A DNA stretch of 29,150 bases from UBA5070 sp035604215. GTDB taxonomy: Bacteria; Fibrobacterota; Fibrobacteria; UBA5070. Of the stretch, positions 16,691 to 23,594 are shown piece after piece (the first letter of the stretch is position 1; every line of letters starts with the position of its first letter). Both the position numbers and the translations under genes were made by a program. The stretch covers positions 1 to 29,150 of the forward strand of contig DATNIW010000061.1 in NCBI GenBank assembly GCA_035604215.1, written 5' to 3'. The notes under the pieces are model-generated. The model was not told the DNA's origin, did no database searches, and was given only the letters and a program-made list of their open reading frames with translations.

Positions 16691-16855
16691 AGTTGGTGCG
16701 ATCCTGGAGCGGCGATCATCCTCTCCGGCGTCGACACGGGGTCAACGGTTTTCCGCCATGCGGGGTCGAACCGGGGCGCGAAACCGGGGAATCTGGGCGA
16801 TACTTCTCCTGGTAGGCTCTGGTCGAGCACCTTTTCAACCCGGGATCGGCATCCG

Positions 16856-18478
16856 ATGAGGCATGGCGTGAAACTCAAGATTCCCACCCTGGTTTTGACC
16901 GGGCTCGGCAGCCTCCAGGCGGCCACCTACTACGTGAGTCCAGCGGGAAGCGACAAGGCGGCGGGAACCCTGGCCGCCCCGTTCGCGAGCTTCGCCCAGG
17001 GGCAGATCGCCGCGCAACCCGGGGATACGGTGTATTTCCGGGGCGGGGAATACAACTACACGGCGGCCACCACGACCTGTTCCAGCCAGACGGCGCTGGT
17101 GGCTGGCGTCGAGCTGAACAAGAGCGGGACGCAGGGGCACTTGATCCATTACATGGCCTACCCCGGCGAGACGCCCCTTTTCAATTTCGTTGGAATCAAG
17201 CAATCCTGCCGGGTCAAGGGCATCTGGGCCGAGGGGAACTGGATCCATCTGAAGGGTTTGGAGATCACCGGAGTTCCCCAGAACAACAATCTCAACCACG
17301 AGTCCTGGGCGGTGTGGGTTTCGGGCAGCTTCAACATCTTCGAACAGTTGAACATGCACCACAACATGGGGCCCGGCCTGTTCATCCAGAAGGGGGCCGG
17401 GAACCTGGGCCTGAACTGCGATTCTCACCACAACAGGGATTCGCTGACCTCCAACGGAGACGGGCAGAGCGCCGACGGATTCGGCGTACACATTTCGGTG
17501 GGCGACACCGGAAACGTGCTGCGGGGTTGCCGCGCCTGGATGAATTCCGACGACGGCTTCGATTGCATCAACGCCTTCGAGCCGGTGACCTGGGACCACT
17601 GCATCGCCGCCTACAGCGGCTACATACCCGGCACCACGACGAGTCTGGCCGCGGGCAACGGGAACGGATTCAAGGCGGGGGGCTACGGAGCCGATCCGCG
17701 AGCGATGCCGGCCAACGCTCCCAAGCACAAGGTGGAGAACTGCCTGGCCTTCAACGTCAAGGCGGCGGGCTTCTACGCGAACCACCATCCCGTCTCGTGC
17801 TACTTCTACGACAACACGAGCTACGGCAGCCATCCGGACTTCAACATGCTGGGCCTGAAGTCCAACGGAGCCAACGACTCGGTGGGATCGCCGATCACCG
17901 TCGGGACCTACCGCAACAACGTGGCCTTCGGCGGCAGCGCCCTGGTCTCGGACAGCAGCTACGACAAGCCGGACGATGCGGACAATTCCTGGACCTTGCC
18001 GGTGACGGTGTCCAACGCCGACTTCGCGAGCTTGGACACTGCGGGGGTCTTCGGCCCGCGCAAGGCGGACGGGAGCCTTCCCGACTTCCAGTTCATGCAT
18101 CTGGTGAAGGGCAGCGACCTGATCGGTGCCGGCGTGGACGTGGGGCTTCCGTTCACGGGGACCAGGCCGGACCTGGGAGCCTTCCCCTACGCCGCGGTCA
18201 CGTCCATCCGGGACCAGGCGTCACCGTCGGCGCCCAGGGCGTGGCGCGTCGAGTCCGGGCAGGGAGGAACGGCGAGCCTGGTGACCGATCTTTCCTGGCC
18301 GGCCCAATTGCGGATCGAGATCGTGGATGTGGCCGGACACGTGGATCGAGTGGTTTGCGAGGTTCCTGCGGGGCCCCACAGCTTGGCCATCCCGACGGCT
18401 GGACTCGCAGCGGGAATCCGTCTCGTGCATGTCCAGGGGCCGGGCTTCTCCCAAAGCGCCAAGGTCGTATCGAGGTAA
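16856..18478 (+). CDS. Secreted pectate lyase, family PL9, with T9SS-like C-terminal domain
   Basis: 540 aa from ATG 16856, or 536 from GTG 16868. The GTG has GAGG six bases upstream and gives a cleaner signal peptide (KLKIPTLVLTGLGSLQA, cut before ATYYVS). A right-handed parallel beta-helix follows: YYVSPAGSDKAAGT, PGDTVYFRGGEY, and the active-site rungs ADGFG (Asp 207), NSDDGFDCIN (Asp 232, 233, 236) and GNGNGFKAGG (Lys 273, ATG numbering). These correspond to the calcium ligands and catalytic Lys known in PL9 enzymes such as Dickeya Pel9A (PelL). Residues about 450-540 form a separate beta domain with LRIEIVDVAGHV and LAAGIRLVHVQG, resembling type IX secretion sorting domains. It should cleave polygalacturonate by beta-elimination outside the cell. 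Confidence 0.85.
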   Translation: MRHGVKLKIPTLVLTGLGSLQAATYYVSPAGSDKAAGTLAAPFASFAQGQIAAQPGDTVYFRGGEYNYTAATTTCSSQTALVAGVELNKSGTQGHLIHYMAYPGETPLFNFVGIKQSCRVKGIWAEGNWIHLKGLEITGVPQNNNLNHESWAVWVSGSFNIFEQLNMHHNMGPGLFIQKGAGNLGLNCDSHHNRDSLTSNGDGQSADGFGVHISVGDTGNVLRGCRAWMNSDDGFDCINAFEPVTWDHCIAAYSGYIPGTTTSLAAGNGNGFKAGGYGADPRAMPANAPKHKVENCLAFNVKAAGFYANHHPVSCYFYDNTSYGSHPDFNMLGLKSNGANDSVGSPITVGTYRNNVAFGGSALVSDSSYDKPDDADNSWTLPVTVSNADFASLDTAGVFGPRKADGSLPDFQFMHLVKGSDLIGAGVDVGLPFTGTRPDLGAFPYAAVTSIRDQASPSAPRAWRVESGQGGTASLVTDLSWPAQLRIEIVDVAGHVDRVVCEVPAGPHSLAIPTAGLAAGIRLVHVQGPGFSQSAKVVSR

Positions 18479-18509
18479 CGGCCGATCGGGGAGAGGGCCC
18501 TGGTACGGG

Positions 18510-19577
18510 TCAGAAGTCGGAACGGCAGGTGAGCCTCAGGAAGGGACCCTCCTCGAACGGCGACAGATCCAGTTCCGGCTCCCCCCACCTGGCCACGAAG
18601 GTCCAGCCGAGTTCGCCCTGGGCCGACCAGGAATGGCTCGGGGCCCAACGAAGGAGGCCTCCAGCGGTGAAGGCCAGATCCGAGCGGTCTTCCGACAGCG
18701 TCCCCGTGGAATCGCGCCAATGGTCGTTTGTCGTGGAGATCCTGCCGTCGAGATACGACTCCGGACCGTAGGCGAAGGTTCCGTGGATTCGGGTGAGCGC
18801 CGCTTGGAGGGTCGCCTGCAGTCGCGAGCGGGCGAGGGTCGCCTTCGAGGAATCGAAATCGGGAACCGACGGCCAAGCCGGATCTTGTCGCCAGCGAAGC
18901 GAACCGCCCAGATCCAAGCTCCCCGTCCCGCTCCGTCTGGTGGCGTTTGCGGTCCATCCGAGGTACCGGGTGAGTCGCCAGGAAAAGCGGGCCATCGGAC
19001 CGTTTCTGAACTCCCACGCCCCGAGATGGGACGCGATCTGCCACTCGCCGGAGATCCCCGCTTCGGGAAGGTTCCGTTCCATCCAACCGCCCCAACCCGC
19101 GATGCTCGCGTACCAATCCGGTCGGCGGAATTCGATTCCCGTCCAGAGGTCGGCGTCGGCGTAGGGGTTGGTGCCTTCAAGCCACGAACCGCCCGAAATC
19201 CCCGCCAACAGATTCGTGGATCCGACGGAAGCGGACAAGGGGAATTTGCGTGTGAGGTCCAATCCCCCCAGGGCGGGCAGGTCGCGATCGGGGTGGAACA
19301 CGCCTTCCGCGAGAATCGACCAAAGATCGCGTCGGGGGAGGGGCCAAGGTTTGGCAGTATCCGGGGGGGGGATGGTGGATTCCGGTTCGGGAAGTTGGAG
19401 GAAATCCAGCAAACCGGCCACGGCAGGCGACTCGACATGGGCCTCGGACCAGTCTTGCAGAAGATCGATGGCACCGACGGTGTCCCGATCGGACAACTTC
19501 TCCCTGGCCCGGCACAGGACCAGGGAGTCGGGAGTGGACGCGAGCAGCGAAAGCAGAGGGACGAGCAGCTGGATCAT
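18510..19577 (-). CDS. Exported barrel-like protein, probable outer-membrane protein
   Basis: 355 aa with signal peptide MIQLLVPLLSLLAST. After a short helical segment (about 20-80) and a Pro-rich linker, the remainder alternates polar and aromatic or hydrophobic residues (WYASIAGWGGWMERN, ARFSWRLTRYLGWTA, SLDLGGSLRWRQD, WSAQGELGWTFVARW) and ends LRLTCRSDF. A terminal Phe on a short final strand is the usual BAM recognition signal, so an outer-membrane beta-barrel is likely. I do not recognise a family. ATG 19577 overlaps the upstream gene as ATGA and has AGGAGG three bases before it. A run of nine C in the gene (complement of 19363-19371) falls in the Pro-rich linker; slippage there would truncate the barrel. 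Confidence 0.72.
   Translation of the reverse strand: MIQLLVPLLSLLASTPDSLVLCRAREKLSDRDTVGAIDLLQDWSEAHVESPAVAGLLDFLQLPEPESTIPPPDTAKPWPLPRRDLWSILAEGVFHPDRDLPALGGLDLTRKFPLSASVGSTNLLAGISGGSWLEGTNPYADADLWTGIEFRRPDWYASIAGWGGWMERNLPEAGISGEWQIASHLGAWEFRNGPMARFSWRLTRYLGWTANATRRSGTGSLDLGGSLRWRQDPAWPSVPDFDSSKATLARSRLQATLQAALTRIHGTFAYGPESYLDGRISTTNDHWRDSTGTLSEDRSDLAFTAGGLLRWAPSHSWSAQGELGWTFVARWGEPELDLSPFEEGPFLRLTCRSDF
19363..19371. repeat. Nine-base poly-G tract within the barrel gene
   Basis: Nine consecutive G on the plus strand read as Ile-Pro-Pro-Pro codons in the minus-strand barrel gene. It is the longest homopolymer I noticed in the window. Tracts of eight lie at 6711-6718 (recR), 8834-8841 (flippase) and 20493-20500 (end of the sigma-54 activator). 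Confidence 0.8.
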
Positions 19578-20002
19578 CGGCCTCCTGTATTGTAACCCGG
19601 TTGAGGGACCGACGAGTCCCTGGACGAGCGCCTCAGCTTGTCGAACTTCTTCTGGCGAGTGGCCTTCCGCTCCATCCATCGGGAACGCGCTTCGGGAGAC
19701 AAGCGGCTCTGGTACTGGGCCTCCAAGGCGTGGAGTTCCTTCTGGTGGACGTTGATCAGCGCCCGACGCTTCTCCAGCCGCTGTTCCGGAGTCAGGTCCT
19801 TGCGTGCTTGCAGGAGGTGCGTCTGGACCTTCTGCCGTTCACGCAATTCCTGAAGCCGACCCTGGAACTCGCGCTCCACCGGGTCGGTGATGGCCGCCGG
19901 GTCCGGCTCCACGGATTCCGCAGCCCTTGCGACGGGTGCCGCCAGCAGCAGTCCGAATGCCGCCACTGCCCAGAAGGTTGCGGACTCACTGCTTTTGGAC
20001 AT
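19574..20002 (-). CDS. Small periplasmic helical protein, function unknown
   Basis: 142 aa. The signal peptide ends at PVARA before AESVEPDP. The mature protein is almost entirely charged helix with heptad character (REFQGRLQELRERQKVQTHLLQ, LTPEQRLEKRRALINVH, LHALEAQYQSRLSPEARSRWMER) and a basic C-terminus. It recalls LTxxQ-type periplasmic helical proteins such as Spy and CpxP (LTPEQR is present), but the match is short. ATG 20002 has seven G seven bases upstream as ribosome binding site. The stop overlaps the barrel gene start (ATGA), so the two are co-translated and may form a periplasmic/outer-membrane pair. A sigma-54-like promoter lies 37 bases upstream. Confidence 0.75.
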   Translation of the reverse strand: MSKSSESATFWAVAAFGLLLAAPVARAAESVEPDPAAITDPVEREFQGRLQELRERQKVQTHLLQARKDLTPEQRLEKRRALINVHQKELHALEAQYQSRLSPEARSRWMERKATRQKKFDKLRRSSRDSSVPQPGYNTGGR

Positions 20003-20038
20003 CACTGCACCCCCCCTGGGATCAAAGCCCCGTTCGAG

Positions 20039-20054
20039 GTCAAAGCCCATGCCA
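20039..20054 (-). promoter_or_regulatory. Candidate sigma-54 promoter of the helical protein-barrel pair
   Basis: Read on the minus strand the sequence is TGGCATGGGCTTTGAC. Aligned with the sigma-54 consensus TGGCACG-N4-TTGC it matches 10 of 12 defined bases, including the -24 GG at correct spacing to the -12 element. The weak point is A instead of C in the -12 GC. A start about 12 bases downstream would leave a leader of about 25 bases to ATG 20002. A sigma-54 activator is encoded 483 bases upstream on the same strand, which raises its plausibility. Confidence 0.4.
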
Positions 20055-20101
20055 CCTTTCCACTGTCGCAACCATAGGCACGAAACGAAGAGGGAAGGAA
20101 C

Positions 20102-20126
20102 AAAAAAGCGGAACCGATGGTTCCGC
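20102..20126 (-). terminator. Rho-independent terminator after the Lys-rich gene
   Basis: A perfect 8-bp stem, GCGGAACC / GGTTCCGC with a three-base loop (20108-20126), is followed on the minus strand by six T (20107-20102). It lies 34 bases beyond the Lys-rich protein stop and should end that transcript, separating it from the helical protein-barrel unit. Confidence 0.8.
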
Positions 20127-20138
20127 TTCATTTCCAAT

Positions 20139-20157
20139 CTGTCGATTCTCTCGACAG
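20139..20157. promoter_or_regulatory. Perfect inverted repeat, hairpin or activator-binding site
   Basis: CTGTCGATTCTCTCGACAG has two 7-base arms and a 5-base spacer. It sits two bases after the Lys-rich gene stop and about 85-100 bases upstream of the sigma-54-like promoter, a normal distance for an enhancer-type activator site. A single half-site CTGTCG occurs at 20063-20068. Alternatively it is a 3' stem that stabilises the Lys-rich transcript before the true terminator. Confidence 0.45.
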
Positions 20158-20159
20158 GA

Positions 20160-20381
20160 TCACTTCTTCTTGGTTGTATCCACCTTCGCCGTGTCCTTCT
20201 TCGGCTCGACCTTCTTGGATTCGGCCTTCTTGGTGGAATCCTTCTTGGACTCCATCTTCTTGGCGGTGTCCTTCTTGGACTCCATTTTCTTGGTGGTGTC
20301 CTTCTTTGCCGTGTCCACTTGGGCGGGCAGTGCGAAGGCGGCGAAGGCGGCGAGAGCGAGGATGGAGGCGAGCTTCTTCAT
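20160..20381 (-). CDS. Secreted Lys-rich 10-residue repeat protein
   Basis: 73 aa. Signal peptide MKKLASILALAAFAAFALPAQ, then a mature peptide of about 50 residues made of repeats D(T/S)(A/T)KK(M/A)ESKK and partial copies, ending DTTKKK. It is extremely rich in Lys with spaced Asp/Glu, has a net positive charge, no Cys and no aromatic residue, so it is probably disordered or an extended single helix. It could bind anionic surface polymers (LPS, pectin, DNA) or act as a spacer; no family is recognised. ATG 20381 has AGGA six to seven bases upstream. It follows the sigma-54 activator by 103 bases on the same strand and is closed by a strong terminator. Confidence 0.75.
   Translation of the reverse strand: MKKLASILALAAFAAFALPAQVDTAKKDTTKKMESKKDTAKKMESKKDSTKKAESKKVEPKKDTAKVDTTKKK
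20209..20313. repeat. 30-bp tandem repeat, about 3.5 copies, in the Lys-rich gene
   Basis: Units at 20209-20238, 20239-20268 and 20269-20298 plus a half unit to 20313. The second and third differ at only a few positions, while the first is more diverged. Each 30-bp unit encodes one 10-residue protein repeat, so copy-number change would keep the frame. Confidence 0.8.
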
Positions 20382-20484
20382 CTGGATTCCTAGTGATGAG
20401 AGTGAGATGGTCCTCTCCTGGTGCAGGAGTTGGAGCAAATGTAACGCAATTGTAACCAAGTCGGCAATTCCAGATCTGATTCTC

Positions 20485-22218
20485 TCAATCTTCCCCCCCC
20501 TCGTACATGCCCAGCCGTTTGAGCAGATCCCTCAAGACCTTCCGGTCGATCGCCAGGATGGATGCGGCCTGGGTGAGGTTTCCCTCGGCCCGGCTGAGCG
20601 CCGAATCCACTGCTCTCCGCTCGGCGGTTTCCCGAATTTCCGCCAGAGTTCCCAGTGGAGGGGCGCCTTCCCGGAGTCCCAGGTGCTCCGGCTGGATGCG
20701 GCTTCCGCCCGCCTCCAGCAGGGAGCGCTGCATGCAATTCTCCAACTCCCGGACGTTTCCGGGCCAATCGTGGCGCAGAAGGGCCTTTTCCGCGGCACGG
20801 GACAGTCCTGCGAACGCCACACCGAATTCGGCGGAGGCCTTCTGGGCGAACACGCGCGCCAAGGGGAGCACATCCTCGTGCCGATCCCGCAACGGGGGAA
20901 TGGACACCGTGGCGACATTCAAGCGGAACAGGAGGTCTTGGCGGAATTTCCCATCCCGGACCATGGCCTCCACATCGCGGTGGGTGGCGGCGACGATGCG
21001 CACATCCACGGGGTGTTCCTTGGAGGAACCGACGCGCCGGATGGTTTTTTCCTGGAGCGAACGCAACAGCGCGGCCTGCAGGTGCAACGCCAGTTCGCCG
21101 ATCTCGTCCAGGAAGAGCGTCCCGCCTTTGGCGGCGTCGAACAATCCCTCGCGGTCCACCGTGGCCCCGGTGAAGGCGCCCTTTTCGTGGCCGAACAACT
21201 CGGATTCCATGAGATTGGCCGGGATGGCGGCGCAGTTGATGGCGATGAACGGGCCTTGGCGACGGGACGACCGATGGACCAATTGAGCCAACTTCTCCTT
21301 GCCCGTTCCCGTTTCACCCAGGATCAGCAGGGGAACCGTCGACGGGGCGAATTTGCGCGCCTGGGCCACCACCGTCTGCATGGCGGGCGAGAACGCGAGG
21401 AGTCCGTCTCCCTTCTCCGAGGCTCGCAGGGCCTCCAAGGAAGAGAGATCCTCGCGGTGGCGCCGGGCGGCCACCAGAACGCGCGCAAGGGTCTCCACCA
21501 GGCGCTGGAAGGATCGGCGATCCTCTTCCTGGAACGCCAATCCACTGCCGGTGCGATGGAGGTACAGGACGCCCAAGGGCGTTGGTTCGTCGGAGAGGCG
21601 CAAGGGGGCGCAAAGGATGGAGCGGATCTGGGACTCCAGGAGGGACGGCCCCGCCAAGGGCGCGTCGCTTCCTCCCGATTCCGCCCAGAGCACGGCGCCG
21701 GAACGCTCCAGGCTCGATTTCACCGCGGAACGCGAGAAGGTGGCCTCGTGTCCTTCCGGCCAACTGGAAACGACCTGTTGGAAACCGTCCCCACCCAGGA
21801 CCACCCCCTCGTCGGCGGACAGGTGGAGGGCGGCGAACTCCAGCAGGCGAGGAAGGGTGGACGAGGGGTCGGGCGACTCCAAGAGGAGCTCCACGGCCAG
21901 AAGGACCGGTTCCAGGGATCCGGTCTTCGCCCGTGCTCGACCCAGTCTCCAGGCCCTCCCGTCGGAAAAGGCCAGGGTGCCGCCTTCCGAAAGCTCCGCA
22001 GGGAACCCGGGCTTGACGGGGTTTCCGTCCACCAGGACTGTTTTTGTCTGCGCCTCCACCACCACCTTGTCGGGAAGGACCAGCAGTTGCGCTTCGGTGG
22101 AGGCGAGCCCCGGGATGCGCAGATCGCTGCCGGGACCCGACCCCACCAGCAGAAGCTTCCGATCGAGACTCAGCGTCCCCGCGCCGGCGGGGCCTTCCAG
22201 GATCCAACCCGCGTTCAT
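20485..22218 (-). CDS. Sigma-54 dependent activator with FHA-like and GAF domains
   Basis: 577 aa. Residues about 15-100 form an FHA-like domain (LLLVGSGPGSDLRI, VLVDGNPV, LSEGGTLAFSDG). About 110-260 look like GAF. The AAA+ domain has Walker A GETGTGKE (about 300), the sigma-54 contact loop GAFTGA (about 344), Walker B GGTLFLDEIGEL and the arginine segment FRQDLLFRLNV. The C-terminus is a Fis-type helix-turn-helix (EGNLTQAASILAIDRKVLRDLLKRLG). It opens RNA polymerase-sigma-54 promoters using ATP. It lacks a receiver domain, so input should come through FHA/GAF. The FHA core lacks the usual phosphopeptide-binding Arg and His. ATG 22218 overlaps the kinase stop (ATGA) with AAAGGA upstream. A run of eight G lies in its last codons. 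Confidence 0.92.
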   Translation of the reverse strand: MNAGWILEGPAGAGTLSLDRKLLLVGSGPGSDLRIPGLASTEAQLLVLPDKVVVEAQTKTVLVDGNPVKPGFPAELSEGGTLAFSDGRAWRLGRARAKTGSLEPVLLAVELLLESPDPSSTLPRLLEFAALHLSADEGVVLGGDGFQQVVSSWPEGHEATFSRSAVKSSLERSGAVLWAESGGSDAPLAGPSLLESQIRSILCAPLRLSDEPTPLGVLYLHRTGSGLAFQEEDRRSFQRLVETLARVLVAARRHREDLSSLEALRASEKGDGLLAFSPAMQTVVAQARKFAPSTVPLLILGETGTGKEKLAQLVHRSSRRQGPFIAINCAAIPANLMESELFGHEKGAFTGATVDREGLFDAAKGGTLFLDEIGELALHLQAALLRSLQEKTIRRVGSSKEHPVDVRIVAATHRDVEAMVRDGKFRQDLLFRLNVATVSIPPLRDRHEDVLPLARVFAQKASAEFGVAFAGLSRAAEKALLRHDWPGNVRELENCMQRSLLEAGGSRIQPEHLGLREGAPPLGTLAEIRETAERRAVDSALSRAEGNLTQAASILAIDRKVLRDLLKRLGMYEGGED

Positions 22219-23594
22219 GGAGGTCCTTTCCTCGTCGATTTGGAGGAGTCCGAGATGGTCGGGGAGTCCGTCCTGGCGACCCTGGCCCGTCGCCGGACGA
22301 CGGTCCGTCGGGGCACCACCCATGTGGTGTCCAGGAGGGACTCGCCCATGGAGTCCTCCAACTCCACGTGGTGGGTGCCGGGAGGAAGCTTGAGGAAGCC
22401 GTCGCGAGGGGCGGCATGCTTCACGCCGTCCACGTGGAGCACCGAGCCCGTAGGAGGAGGATCGAAGACGAGGACGTCCGAGGAGGAGGACGAATCGGCG
22501 AAATCGTTCTCGCCGACAGGGTGTTCGGCCGAAGTCGAAGCGAAGTCCGCCGAACGGTGGATCTTGTGGAAGACCGCCCAGGAGACGAAGCCGAAGGCGA
22601 ACAGGGCAGCGATGGCGGCGAAGACCCAAGGCAGACGCGAGGAGCCGGGGTTGGTGCGCAGGCGCTGGAATTCGCCCAGTTCCGAAAACAAGGCTTCCGG
22701 TTCCGGGGACCGCTCGATGCGCTCCCTCTGGATCCTCCAGGCCGAATCCCAGTCGCGCCGGGCTCTCGCATCCGCCACCCCCCGGGAGAGGAGATGCTCC
22801 ATCCGATGATCCACCGCCAACTGGAGGACGCTGCGGGCCAAGGGGGGATCCCCCCAATCCTTCTCCAGCAGACGCACCAGGGCGGCGGCGTCCTCGGGCC
22901 TGTTGGCGGGATCCGGCTCCAGGGCCAAGGACAAACCCCACGAGCGTCCCCGCGCCCATTTGGACACCTCGCCGGAAGCGACGGCCTGGCTCCAGCTCAG
23001 ACGGGATTCGGCGCCCGGAGGGAGGGCACCCAGGACCCGGAGCCCCAACACGCCCAGGGCGAAGACGTCCCATCGTGGATCGGGCGATCCCCCTTCCAGT
23101 CTTTCCGGAGGCAGGATTTCCCAGGTTCCTTCCACGGGCGGCACGGCACCGTCGGGACTGGGCGAAAGTCCGAAATCGACGATCGCCACCTCTCCGTGGG
23201 GCCTGGCGATCAGGTTGGCCGTCGCGAGGTCTCCGTGCATCACCCTGGCGCCATGGAGCCGGGCCACCGCCAAGGCGGCCTGCAGCACGAGAGCCCGTCG
23301 GTCGGAAACCGACAGCTCCGCGGGAAGTTCGTCCAGCGGAAGTCCGTCGATCCAGGTCAGCCCGATCCAGGGGCTGGCGCCGACCAGATCTTGTCCGATC
23401 ACCGCCGGCACCGGACCCCCCGCGAGCCTCGACAGCTGGTCTACTTCCCGCCGGAGGCGGGCGCGGCCGGCGGGTTCCCCCATCTTGAGCACCACCCAGC
23501 GACCCGGATCGTCCTGCCAGCAGAGGATGGCCTGGCCCTCGCCGCCGTTGCCGATGAGGATGGGTGTGGAAAAACCCCGGGGCAGAGCTTTCAC
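22215..23594 (-). CDS. Membrane-anchored Ser/Thr protein kinase (Hanks type)
   Basis: 459 aa from a GTG at 23594 that overlaps the lipoprotein stop as GTGA. Kinase motifs: Gly loop GNGGEG (15-20), Lys 37 in VVLKMG, Glu 50, catalytic HGDLATAN (Asp 122, Asn 127), DFG (140-142) and PPERL. All residues needed for phosphotransfer are present; HGD in place of HRD is common in bacterial kinases. About 180-310 is a helical linker, one membrane helix lies at 321-342, and the outer C-terminus contains a PEGA-like beta segment (GSVLHVDGVKHAAPRDGFLKLPPGTHHVELED). The kinase thus faces the cytoplasm and may sense the envelope. Position before the FHA/sigma-54 activator suggests that regulator as substrate or partner. 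Confidence 0.9.
   Translation of the reverse strand: MKALPRGFSTPILIGNGGEGQAILCWQDDPGRWVVLKMGEPAGRARLRREVDQLSRLAGGPVPAVIGQDLVGASPWIGLTWIDGLPLDELPAELSVSDRRALVLQAALAVARLHGARVMHGDLATANLIARPHGEVAIVDFGLSPSPDGAVPPVEGTWEILPPERLEGGSPDPRWDVFALGVLGLRVLGALPPGAESRLSWSQAVASGEVSKWARGRSWGLSLALEPDPANRPEDAAALVRLLEKDWGDPPLARSVLQLAVDHRMEHLLSRGVADARARRDWDSAWRIQRERIERSPEPEALFSELGEFQRLRTNPGSSRLPWVFAAIAALFAFGFVSWAVFHKIHRSADFASTSAEHPVGENDFADSSSSSDVLVFDPPPTGSVLHVDGVKHAAPRDGFLKLPPGTHHVELEDSMGESLLDTTWVVPRRTVVRRRARVARTDSPTISDSSKSTRKGPP

Noticed and set aside
18479..18509. Possible shared terminator between the pectate lyase and barrel genes
   Set aside because: GGCC/GGGCC pairing is weak and there is no T tract on either strand.
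20382..20484. Possible sigma-54 promoter before the Lys-rich gene (TTGGTTACAATTGCG)
   Set aside because: GG and GC elements are two bases too close; no other good -24/-12 match was seen in this gap.
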